In this document: piece after piece, positions 14,118-20,929 of the stretch
How positions within the stretch are numbered: position 1 is the stretch's first letter
Layout of the letters: the number at the start of each line of letters is the position of its first letter
Assembly (NCBI GenBank): GCA_946480785.1
Contig: CAMLLD010000095.1
Location: 1 to 20,929, forward strand
DNA from: an uncultured Blastocatellia bacterium
GTDB lineage: Bacteria; Acidobacteriota; Blastocatellia; Pyrinomonadales; Pyrinomonadaceae
Direction of reading: 5' to 3'
Length of the DNA: 20,929 nucleotides
Program-made: the position numbers and the translations under genes
The notes under the pieces: model-generated
Databases searched by the model: none
Seen by the model: only the letters and a program-made list of their open reading frames with translations
What the model was told of the DNA's origin: nothing

Positions 14118-16660
14118 GGTATGGGTTCGAAACGTTTGACGAGTTGTTTGAAGCGTTCGTCTGAGCGAAGCGAGTCGAACATCGGTTCGATTCTGATCAG
14201 GACCAGCCCCGGATGGCGCGCGGCAAAGGCGTCGTTCAGATATTGAATCGCGTGATCGTTGTCTTTCAAACCTGCATACACGATCGCGAAGTACAACGGC
14301 GTCACATAACGCTTCTGCGACAACGCTTGCAGCTTGTTCAGAATGTCGTGCGCTTCCGCTTTTCGGCCCGCCATCGCGTAAGCAAACCCGAGTGATGCCG
14401 AGGCCTCAGTATCACTCGCAATCGCTTCATCAGGCACTGGCCCACTCGGCGGCGCTTTGATCAACGAGCGCAGCTCCTTGATCGCCTCATCGTGCATTCC
14501 CTTCTGCACATAAGCCAGCGCGAGGTAGTGTCGCGCCACCCAGAAATCCGGATCGCTCTGCAGCGTCACTTTGTACTTCGCGATCGCATCGTCGTAGTTG
14601 TGCTCGTAGTAAGAATAGAGACCGGTGTTCGAACTGATGATCGGCGACAGCGGATCGAGATTGTGCGCCTCCTCGATCTCCTCTTTCGCCAGGCTGAACT
14701 TGCCCATCTGCATCAGGTACGACGCGTACCACTGATGCGCCGTTGGGTATTTCGGATTCAACTTCAACGCCTGTTGAAAATCGCTTTGCGCGCCGAGCCA
14801 GTCCCAGTCGTACGCAAGCTTCACGAACGCGCGCGACGTGTAAGCCTCGGCCAACGACGGATCGGCGTCAACCGCTCGCTCCGCCGCGGCTTTCGCTTTC
14901 GGCATCTCGTCGACGGGACGGGCGACGCCGATGTCCGAGAGCAGCGCGTACGAATCAGCGAGACCGGAAAACGCCAGCGCGAAAGTCGGATCTTTCTCTT
15001 CCGCTTTTTTGAAGTACTCGATGCCGTTGCGGAAGCCTTCTTCGTTGCGTTTGTTCCAGAAGTAACGGCCCTTGAGATATAGCTGATAAGCCTCGGCGTC
15101 GTGCGTGTAATGCTTCGCCAGCTTCTGTTCGTCGGCGCCACTCAAACGCAAACGCAAATTCTGCGAGATTTTTTTCGAGACTTCGTCCTGCACCGAGAAG
15201 ATGTCAGCGAGACTGCTGTTGTACTCGTCGCCCCACAACTGCGATCCGTCGGCGACCTTGATCAGCTCGGTCTTGATCACGAAACGATCGTTGAGCTTCA
15301 TCAAGCGTCCGGTCAGCACCGCGCCGACGTTGAGATTGCGTCCCGCGTCCACCGGATCTGTGTTCGTTCCTTTGAAACGAAACGCCGCATTGCGCGACAT
15401 CACTTTCAACTCCGGCAACTGCGAAAGACTGTTGATGATGCTCTCGGTGATGCCGTCCGAGAGATACTCGATGTTCGGATCGTGGCTGTCGTTGACGAAC
15501 GGCAGCACCGCGACGGAATTGATCGTTGGTCCAGGCCGCAGCAAGTAGACGAGCCCCGCGATCGTCAGTCCAACGAGCAAGATGCCAAACGTAAAATAGA
15601 GATTCCACTTGCTGTGTCGCGGAATCGCGGAACTCGCGACCGTCGGCACGTGCTCGGCTTCGTCAGTGACGGTTTCGAGTTGCGATCGCGTTCGCGTTGG
15701 TTGGGGACGAATGTCAGTCGTGTCCGCCGGTTCGTCGAGGTCGCGGCGCGTACCCGCGCCGGTGGAGTTCTCAACGTATAGCTCGTCGCGGAGTTGCTCG
15801 AGATCGAGTTTCAGATCGGTGACCGTCTGGTAGCGTTTCTGTCGATCTTTCGCGAGCGCTTTGGCGATGATGCGTTCGAGCTGGCGCGGCGCGTGCGGCG
15901 CCTTGTGCGTCAACAGCGGCGCATCGTGATCGATGATCGAGACGAGCGTATGGCTCTCGGTTCGTCCCTTGAACGGCGGCTCACCCGCGACCATCTCGTA
16001 AAGCACCACGCCGAGACTGAAGATGTCCGAGCGCGCGTCGATGCTGTCGCCCTGCGCCTGTTCGGGCGACATGTAACCGCTCGTGCCCATCACGAGGCCG
16101 GGATTCGTTTTCGAGATCGGCATCGTTACGGCTTCGGGATCTGACGACGAGTTCTCGCGATCGGTGAGTTTTGCGAGACCGAAGTCGAGCACCTTCACAA
16201 AGCGATCGCGCACGAAACGATCCTGCCGCAGCATGATGTTCTCGGGCTTAATGTCGCGATGCACGATGCCCTCGGCGTGCGCGGTCTCGAGCGCCATCGC
16301 CACTTGAATCGCAACGCCGAGCGCTTCGTCGATGCGCAGCGGCTCGCGCCAGAGACAGGCGCGCAGCGTTTCGCCTTCGATGTATTCGGTCGCGATGTAG
16401 TGAGTGTTTTCGGTTTCGCCGATTTCATAAACGGTGAGGATGTTCGGATGATTCAACGCCAGCACGGCGCGAGCCTCCTGCCGAAAACGACGCAAGCGGC
16501 TCTCGGAGCGCGTCAACTCTTCGGGCAAAACTTTCAGCGCGACTTTGCGGCCGTGTTGCTTCGTGTCTTCGGCGAGAAAGACTTCGCCCATGCCTCCCTT
16601 GCCCAGCCGGCGCAAGATGCGATAATGAGCGATGAACTCAGGTGTGGTGTCGGCGCACAT
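14114..16660 (-). CDS. Membrane Ser/Thr protein kinase with TolB-like and TPR regions
   Basis: An 848-residue protein. The N-terminal PknB-type kinase domain has the glycine loop 'LGKGGMGEVFLAED' (20-33), ATP lysine K43, 'HRDIKPENIM' with catalytic D136 and 'DFGLAKL' with D159; 'GTSGYMSPEQAQGD' marks the activation segment. All key residues are present, so it should be active. A single membrane segment ('LYFTFGILLVGLTIAGLVYLL') follows a charged linker. Beyond it is a TolB-N/FlgO-like region ('INSVAVLPFVNDSHDP', 'YLSDGITESIINSLSQLP') and then several TPR repeats up to the C-terminus ('YQLYLKGRYFWNKRNEEGF', 'ALAYVQKGMHDEAIKEL'). The layout, cytoplasmic kinase with a periplasmic TPR sensor, is common in acidobacteria. 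The start ATG has GGAGAAG upstream. Targets are unknown. Confidence 0.95.
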   Translation of the reverse strand: MCADTTPEFIAHYRILRRLGKGGMGEVFLAEDTKQHGRKVALKVLPEELTRSESRLRRFRQEARAVLALNHPNILTVYEIGETENTHYIATEYIEGETLRACLWREPLRIDEALGVAIQVAMALETAHAEGIVHRDIKPENIMLRQDRFVRDRFVKVLDFGLAKLTDRENSSSDPEAVTMPISKTNPGLVMGTSGYMSPEQAQGDSIDARSDIFSLGVVLYEMVAGEPPFKGRTESHTLVSIIDHDAPLLTHKAPHAPRQLERIIAKALAKDRQKRYQTVTDLKLDLEQLRDELYVENSTGAGTRRDLDEPADTTDIRPQPTRTRSQLETVTDEAEHVPTVASSAIPRHSKWNLYFTFGILLVGLTIAGLVYLLRPGPTINSVAVLPFVNDSHDPNIEYLSDGITESIINSLSQLPELKVMSRNAAFRFKGTNTDPVDAGRNLNVGAVLTGRLMKLNDRFVIKTELIKVADGSQLWGDEYNSSLADIFSVQDEVSKKISQNLRLRLSGADEQKLAKHYTHDAEAYQLYLKGRYFWNKRNEEGFRNGIEYFKKAEEKDPTFALAFSGLADSYALLSDIGVARPVDEMPKAKAAAERAVDADPSLAEAYTSRAFVKLAYDWDWLGAQSDFQQALKLNPKYPTAHQWYASYLMQMGKFSLAKEEIEEAHNLDPLSPIISSNTGLYSYYEHNYDDAIAKYKVTLQSDPDFWVARHYLALAYVQKGMHDEAIKELRSLIKAPPSGPVPDEAIASDTEASASLGFAYAMAGRKAEAHDILNKLQALSQKRYVTPLYFAIVYAGLKDNDHAIQYLNDAFAARHPGLVLIRIEPMFDSLRSDERFKQLVKRFEPIP

Positions 16661-16695
16661 CGTAAGTTCTTCTCCGAGTGACCGCAGAGAACACT

Positions 16696-16725
16696 AAATT
16701 AGGTTAATAAGGGCCAAAAGGGCAA
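16696..16725 (-). promoter_or_regulatory. Candidate promoter of the kinase gene
   Basis: Read on the minus strand, TTGCCC (16720-16725) and TAATTT (16696-16701) have an 18-bp spacer. This would give a leader of about 30 nt before the ATG at 16660. Moderate match only. Confidence 0.3.
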
Positions 16726-16765
16726 CAACATCCAGCGCGAAGGCATCGAAACCGGCGTCGTCCAG

Positions 16766-16794
16766 CAGACTCCGGGCAGCGCCTGAACTATAAT
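16766..16794 (+). promoter_or_regulatory. Promoter of a probably leaderless VWA gene
   Basis: A consensus -10, TATAAT (16789-16794), ends 8 nt before ATG 16803. A weak -35, CAGACT (16766-16771), stands at a 17-bp spacer. An in-frame TAA at 16791 rules out any earlier start, and no ribosome site precedes the ATG. Confidence 0.65.
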
Positions 16795-16802
16795 CCGAAC
16801 GC

Positions 16803-17813
16803 ATGTCAGCAGCTTTAACACGCATTCTGTTCAATTCTTTGGCGGCAGCTTGCATTATTGTGACCGTCGCGTTGTCAGCGTCTGCGCAGAAGCCGAAAGC
16901 TTCGCCGTCGCCGACGCCGTCACCCAATCAGGAAGGCACCGAGAAGATTTTCATTCGCCGCGTGCGTCTGCCGATCACGGTGACGGACAAGAAAGGCCAG
17001 TTCGTCTCGGGTCTCACGCAGAACGACTTCGTGATTCTCGAAGACAAGATTCCGCAGCAGATCGAAACGTTCTCGGACGATCTCTCGCTGACGACTCCGC
17101 TCTACGTTGCGGTGTTGATGGATACGTCGCCGTCGACCGCCGGCAAGCTGAAGTTTCAGCAGGAGTCGGCAATGAACTTCATTCAAACGGTGGTGAAGCC
17201 GCGCAAGGATCGCGTGCTCTTCGGGACGTTCGACAATGAAGTGAGCCTGTTGCAGGACTTCACTGACAAGCTCGACCTGCTCGACAAGGCCGTTTACGGC
17301 GTGAAGAAGATGGGCACACAGACGGCGCTTTACGATGCGATCTGGCAGTTCTGCGATGAGAAGATGCGATCGGTTCCCGGTCGGCGCGTGTTGCTGCTCG
17401 TGACCGACGGCGAAGACACTTACAGCCGCGCCACGATTCGCGACGCCATCGACATCGCTCAGCGAACCGAAACGACCATTTTCGCCATCTCGACGAAGGC
17501 GGGTTTTCTCGGGACCGTGCCCGGCGTTGAAGCGGGTCAGGTGTCGGACAAGAAAGATCGCGAACTACAAACGCTCGCGGAAGAGACCGGCGGAGTCGCG
17601 TTCTTCACCGGTGACATGCTTTCGCTCGAGCGTTCGTTCTCGAAGATTTCGAAAGAGCTGCGCGCGCAGTATTTGGTTACTTACAATCCGACGAATAAGA
17701 GTTACGACGGCACGTTCAGAAAGATCGATGTGAAGCTCAGCGATGGTCACGGAGATTTGAAGGTCCGGACTAAACGCGGTTACAAGGCAATCGCTGACAG
17801 CGTGATGCCGTAG
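16803..17813 (+). CDS. Secreted VWA protein (VWFA-related Acidobacterial domain)
   Basis: A 336-residue protein. The signal peptide 'ILFNSLAAACIIVTVALSASA' is cut before QKPK, followed by a short Pro/Ser linker. The domain starts with 'IRRVRLPITVTDKKGQFVSG' and 'DFVILEDKIPQQIETF', the typical front of this acidobacterial family. The VWA core has a MIDAS DxSxS motif (D107, S109, S111) and 'LLLVTDGEDTYSR'. The tail ends 'LRAQYLVTYNPTN..YDGTFRKIDV'. VWA domains bind metal and partner proteins; function in this family is not settled. The start is fixed by an in-frame TAA at 16791 and appears leaderless. It is followed 17 bp later by a paralogue. It is divergent from the Ser/Thr kinase gene, but no functional link is shown. 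Confidence 0.9.
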   Translation: MSAALTRILFNSLAAACIIVTVALSASAQKPKASPSPTPSPNQEGTEKIFIRRVRLPITVTDKKGQFVSGLTQNDFVILEDKIPQQIETFSDDLSLTTPLYVAVLMDTSPSTAGKLKFQQESAMNFIQTVVKPRKDRVLFGTFDNEVSLLQDFTDKLDLLDKAVYGVKKMGTQTALYDAIWQFCDEKMRSVPGRRVLLLVTDGEDTYSRATIRDAIDIAQRTETTIFAISTKAGFLGTVPGVEAGQVSDKKDRELQTLAEETGGVAFFTGDMLSLERSFSKISKELRAQYLVTYNPTNKSYDGTFRKIDVKLSDGHGDLKVRTKRGYKAIADSVMP

Positions 17814-17830
17814 CAGTTGGTTTTTACAAG

Positions 17831-18961
17831 ATGCGTTATCAAGCGTTGACACGTCCATTCCTGTTGTTGCTCGCGATCGCGGCCTTGCTGTGCGCCGGCG
17901 CTCTTTTGTCTTCGAATAGCGAAGCGAGCGTCACGGCTGGTGGACCACTCGCGCTTGCCTCGCCGTCGCCTACGCCGCGCACGCGTGAAGATCTGCCGCA
18001 GGACTCGGATGAGGTCGTGAAGTTTGATACGAACCTCACCAACATCTTCTTCACCGCCGCAGATAAAAACCGGCGCTTCATCAGCGATCTCAAAGCCGAA
18101 GACATCCGCGTGCTCGAAGACGGACAGCAGCAGGAGATCTTCACTTTTCAAACCAACATCGATCTGCCGTTGTCGCTCGCGATACTGATCGACACAAGCG
18201 CTTCCGAAGAGCGAACGCTGCCGGACGAGAAAGAAGCAGCGCGCGCGTTTTTGGAAAACATGATGCGGCCGGCCAAGGACGAAGCCGCGATAGTTTCGTT
18301 CACGGGCGAGACCACACTCGAGCAGGGCTTCACAGGTAGCGTTGAACGCCTCCGCCGCGCGATCGATCGCGTCGAGTTTGTGCCGCCGTCAGGCTACATC
18401 GGCGGTGGTGTCGTTGTGAATGGAACGCCGCCGATCTCCGGCACGAATCAGACTCTCGCCGGCTCGACTGCGATCTGGGACGCCGTTTGGGCCACCTCCG
18501 AAGAGTTGATCAGCGCTTCGGCAGAGAACACGCGCCGGGCCATCATCCTGCTCACCGACGGTGATGACACCAGCAGCCGCATGAAAATTCACGACGCCAT
18601 CGAACGCGCGCAGAAAGCCGACGCGCTCATTTACGCGATCGGCATCGGCGACCGTTACACGTTCAACGTCGACGAAGGCTCGCTCCGAAAGATCGCCGAA
18701 CAGACCGGCGGCCGCGCTTACTTTCCTCGCCACGAGCGCGACCTGCGCGATGCGTTTGCGCAGATTCAGCGCGACCTCCGCGAGCAGTATCTGGTGGCCT
18801 ACTCGCCGAGCAACAAGGCCCGCGACGGCTCGTATCGCCGCATCGAGATTCAGCTCGTCAATCCGGCGCTGAAACAACAGAACCTCAAACTCAACTACCG
18901 GTCCGGCTACTTCGCGAAAACTGCGACTCCGGATGGTCCCGTGCGCAAGCGCGGCCAGTGA
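17831..18961 (+). CDS. Second secreted VWA protein, tandem paralogue
   Basis: A 376-residue paralogue of 16803-17813. The signal peptide is 'RPFLLLLAIAALLCAGALL', followed by a Pro/Ser/Thr linker. The conserved front is 'NLTNIFFTAADKNRRFISDL' and 'IRVLEDGQQQEIFTF', the MIDAS DxSxS has D121, S123 and S125, and 'ILLTDGDDTSSRMKI' and 'LREQYLVAYSPSNKARDG' follow. It carries an extra segment in the middle of the VWA domain ('SGYIGGGVVVNGTPPISGTN') that the upstream copy lacks. The gap to the upstream gene is 17 bp and the ribosome site is weak ('ACAAG'), so it is probably read through from the first gene. It is followed by about 170 bp without a gene. Confidence 0.9.
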   Translation: MRYQALTRPFLLLLAIAALLCAGALLSSNSEASVTAGGPLALASPSPTPRTREDLPQDSDEVVKFDTNLTNIFFTAADKNRRFISDLKAEDIRVLEDGQQQEIFTFQTNIDLPLSLAILIDTSASEERTLPDEKEAARAFLENMMRPAKDEAAIVSFTGETTLEQGFTGSVERLRRAIDRVEFVPPSGYIGGGVVVNGTPPISGTNQTLAGSTAIWDAVWATSEELISASAENTRRAIILLTDGDDTSSRMKIHDAIERAQKADALIYAIGIGDRYTFNVDEGSLRKIAEQTGGRAYFPRHERDLRDAFAQIQRDLREQYLVAYSPSNKARDGSYRRIEIQLVNPALKQQNLKLNYRSGYFAKTATPDGPVRKRGQ

Positions 18962-19009
18962 TCAATAAGCGACCAGCAAATCGCTCGTAAATCGTAGATA
19001 AATAAGGCA

Positions 19010-19039
19010 GTGACAAACTTTTCTTAAACCTGTTATACT
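19010..19039 (+). promoter_or_regulatory. Extended -10 promoter of the receiver-PAS gene
   Basis: GTGACA (19010-19015) and TGTTATACT (TG at 19031-19032, TATACT 19034-19039) have an 18-bp spacer, about 90 nt upstream of ATG 19130. This is one of the best promoter matches in the window. Confidence 0.65.
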
Positions 19040-19046
19040 CCTCGCC

Positions 19047-19065
19047 GCCAGTGTGTCTGACTGGC
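19047..19065 (+). other. Hairpin at the predicted 5' end of the transcript
   Basis: A perfect 6-bp stem, GCCAGT (19047-19052) with ACTGGC (19060-19065), and a 7-nt loop. It begins about where transcription from the promoter at 19010-19039 should start, so it would cap the mRNA. No T-run follows. Confidence 0.45.
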
Positions 19066-19129
19066 TGGATACTCCCGCACTCCAAGCTGTCCTCCCGAGG
19101 TTCATTCTCATTCGCCGGACACAGAATAG

Positions 19130-20929
19130 ATGACCAACAGCACCTCAGAGCGAGGCCGAGTCCTGATCGCCGACGACGATCGGAAGATCCTGGACCTATT
19201 GGTCGATCTGCTCGAACTCGAAGGCTACGAGATCGCGGCCGCCGCAGACGGCGCCGAAGCGCTCGAGTTGGCCCACTCGTTTGATCCGGACGTCGTAGTG
19301 AGCGACGTGGTCATGCCGGTGATCGGCGGCCTCGAACTTTGTCGTCGTTTGAAAGACGATCCGCGCACGGCTTACATGCCGGTGCTCCTGATCAGCGGCA
19401 TCCGCAAAGCCGACGACGCGGGTATCGAAGGGCTCTACGCGGGCGCGGATGATTATCTCGACCTTCCCTTCCGCAACGAAGAGTTGCTCGTGAAGGTGGC
19501 GCGTCTGGTCGAACGTCATCGCATCGAACGTCACTATCGCGAGATCGTCGAGCACGCCGCCGACATCATCTACGCGCGCGACATGAATGGTTACATCACG
19601 AGCATGAACGCCGCCGGCGCGCGTTTCTTCGGCTGTTCCGCGCTGGAGATGCGTGGCAAACACTTGAGCGAGTTTATCGGCGCGGAAGCTGCGGCATGCG
19701 ACATCGAGCAGATGAGGAACCACACGGGTTCGTTACCGCTGCGATCGACGTATACCTTGCGCGATGCAAAAGGCGAGTTGCGCTGTCTCGAAGGAATGAT
19801 CACGGTCGAGCGCGATCGACGCGGTAACGCGATCGGCGTTCGCGGCGTCGTGCGCGACATCACGGACCAGCAAAGAGCTGACGAAGCGATACGCCAGAGC
19901 GAAGAGCGTTATCGCGAGTTGTTTGAAAACGCGAACGACATCATCTACACGCACGATCTACACGGCAACTTCACCTCGTTGAACCGCAGCGGCGAACGCA
20001 TCACCGGTTACTCGCGTGAAGAGACAGTGAAGATGAACGTCGCTGACGTGATCGCGCCTGAGTATCTCGACCTCGCGCGTGAGATGACTCTTCACAAAAC
20101 GGCCGAGCACGTTTCGACTGTTTACGAGCTCGACATCATCTCGAAGAGTGGTCGTCGCGTGCGGCTGGAAGTCAGCACGCGTTTGATATTGCGCGACGGC
20201 AAACCCGTCGGCGTGCAGGGCATCGCGCGCGACCTCACCGAACGCAAGGACTCGGAAGAAGCGTTGCGCGAGACGCAGGCGCTCTTCAACAGCTTCATGG
20301 ACAACAGTCCCGCGGTGGCGTTTATGAAGGACCACACGGGACGCTACGTCTACGTCAACAAACCTTTCGAACGTCTGTTTGGCCAGAAGCTCAGTTTCCT
20401 CAAAGGCCGCATGAGTTTCGACTGGCTGCCTTCAGAGACGGCGACGCAAACTCACGAGCACGATCTGAAGATTCTCACGAGCGGAATACCCGAGCAGATC
20501 ATCGAGACGATTCCGACGGAAGACGGCACACCGCATTACTGGCTCGTCTTCAAGTTTCCGATGAGCGACGCGGCGGGGAATAGATACGTCGCCGGTGTTG
20601 GCGTTGACATTACCGAACGCCGACGCGCGGAAAAGGCGCTCGCGAAGCAGGCCCAGCGCGAAGCGATGATTCATCGCATCTCGCAGGCGATCCGTTGCTC
20701 GCTCGACAGTCACGAGATTTATCAAACCGCAGTGCGCGAGCTTGGTTCGTATCTGGCGGTGGATCGTTGTTCGCTGTTCATGAGAGACGATCGCGCGAAG
20801 TGTGCGATGAATGTCGCCGAGTATCACGCGGAAGGTGTGCAGCCCGCGGCGTCGGATTTCGCGCTCGCCCACTTGCAATCGCTAATCAAAGCTCTCGACG
20901 AAACGGGCGTGTTGCCTTTTAAAGAGGCT
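19130..20929 (+). CDS. Receiver-PAS-PAS-PAS-GAF signalling protein, 3' partial
   Basis: 600 codons remain open to the right edge. The start is fixed: an in-frame TAG (19127-19129) immediately precedes ATG 19130, and there is no clear ribosome site. An N-terminal response-regulator receiver domain has acidic residues D15/D16 and phosphoacceptor D59 in 'VVVSDVVMP', and S89 at the Thr/Ser position. The usual 'KPF' lysine is replaced ('YLDLPF', L112). Three PAS domains follow, at about 136-250 ('YREIVEHAADIIYARDMNG'), 260-380 ('RYRELFENANDIIYTHDLHG') and 380-505 ('SPAVAFMKDHTGRYVYVN'), each closing with a 'DIT'/'DLT' PAC end. A GAF domain begins near 515 ('MIHRISQAIRCSLD', 'VDRCSLFM'). The output is outside the window; a histidine kinase is the likeliest end, but a diguanylate cyclase or phosphatase is possible. 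Confidence 0.9.
   Translation, partial: MTNSTSERGRVLIADDDRKILDLLVDLLELEGYEIAAAADGAEALELAHSFDPDVVVSDVVMPVIGGLELCRRLKDDPRTAYMPVLLISGIRKADDAGIEGLYAGADDYLDLPFRNEELLVKVARLVERHRIERHYREIVEHAADIIYARDMNGYITSMNAAGARFFGCSALEMRGKHLSEFIGAEAAACDIEQMRNHTGSLPLRSTYTLRDAKGELRCLEGMITVERDRRGNAIGVRGVVRDITDQQRADEAIRQSEERYRELFENANDIIYTHDLHGNFTSLNRSGERITGYSREETVKMNVADVIAPEYLDLAREMTLHKTAEHVSTVYELDIISKSGRRVRLEVSTRLILRDGKPVGVQGIARDLTERKDSEEALRETQALFNSFMDNSPAVAFMKDHTGRYVYVNKPFERLFGQKLSFLKGRMSFDWLPSETATQTHEHDLKILTSGIPEQIIETIPTEDGTPHYWLVFKFPMSDAAGNRYVAGVGVDITERRRAEKALAKQAQREAMIHRISQAIRCSLDSHEIYQTAVRELGSYLAVDRCSLFMRDDRAKCAMNVAEYHAEGVQPAASDFALAHLQSLIKALDETGVLPFKEA

Noticed and set aside
14492..15781. Two long plus-strand frames opposite the kinase gene
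   Set aside because: They mirror the TPR/TolB-like region of the kinase and have no domain or ribosome site support.
1..20929. CRISPR arrays, tRNA genes, insertion sequences
   Set aside because: No regularly spaced repeats, cloverleaf-like tRNA sequence or transposase frame was seen on either strand by eye.

Overview
The window reads as chromosomal DNA from a Gram-negative bacterium, most likely an acidobacterium of the Blastocatellia/Pyrinomonas type. The grounds are two tandem secreted proteins of the 'VWFA-related Acidobacterial domain' kind, a Ser/Thr kinase fused to a TolB-like and TPR region, a DUF1015-serA-serC operon, and fairly high GC with cgcg- and gatcg-rich codons. This assignment is inferred from gene families, not from a marker gene. 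I see no rRNA, tRNA, CRISPR array or transposase.

Left part (1-4471, + strand): a tightly packed operon whose genes overlap or nearly touch. In order it encodes an HprK-like kinase (5' end outside the window), a radical SAM/SPASM enzyme, a sulfotransferase-like protein, a PqqD-family peptide-binding protein, a single-pass membrane protein and an HTTM-like polytopic membrane protein. These parts are typical of ribosomally made, post-translationally modified peptide (RiPP) pathways. A lasso-peptide-B2-like protease gene lies nearby on the opposite strand (8262-8759). No precursor peptide and no cyclase are visible. This is the best candidate for an undescribed system.

Next (4592-8201): two large secreted paralogues with lamin-tail-like domains. 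Each has a signal peptide, a lysine-rich tract in the mature N-terminal region, a shared central module and an almost identical C-terminus. The first also carries a proprotein-convertase-type P domain. The second has its own putative promoter with a palindromic spacer and ends at a strong intrinsic terminator.

Centre (8760-14117): an inverted repeat lies in a 114-bp divergent intergenic region, followed by a compact operon for DUF1015, phosphoglycerate dehydrogenase (SerA), a short-chain dehydrogenase, phosphoserine aminotransferase (SerC) and an RluD-type pseudouridine synthase. It supplies the first two steps of serine synthesis; no SerB phosphatase is present here. The operon meets a large membrane Ser/Thr kinase tail to tail, with overlapping stop codons.

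Right part (14114-20929): the kinase gene (- strand), the two VWA genes (+), the first apparently leaderless, and a signalling protein that runs off the right edge. The last has a receiver domain, three PAS domains and the start of a GAF domain, behind a good extended -10 promoter. Gene-free stretches are all under 200 bp and are covered by the regulatory entries.
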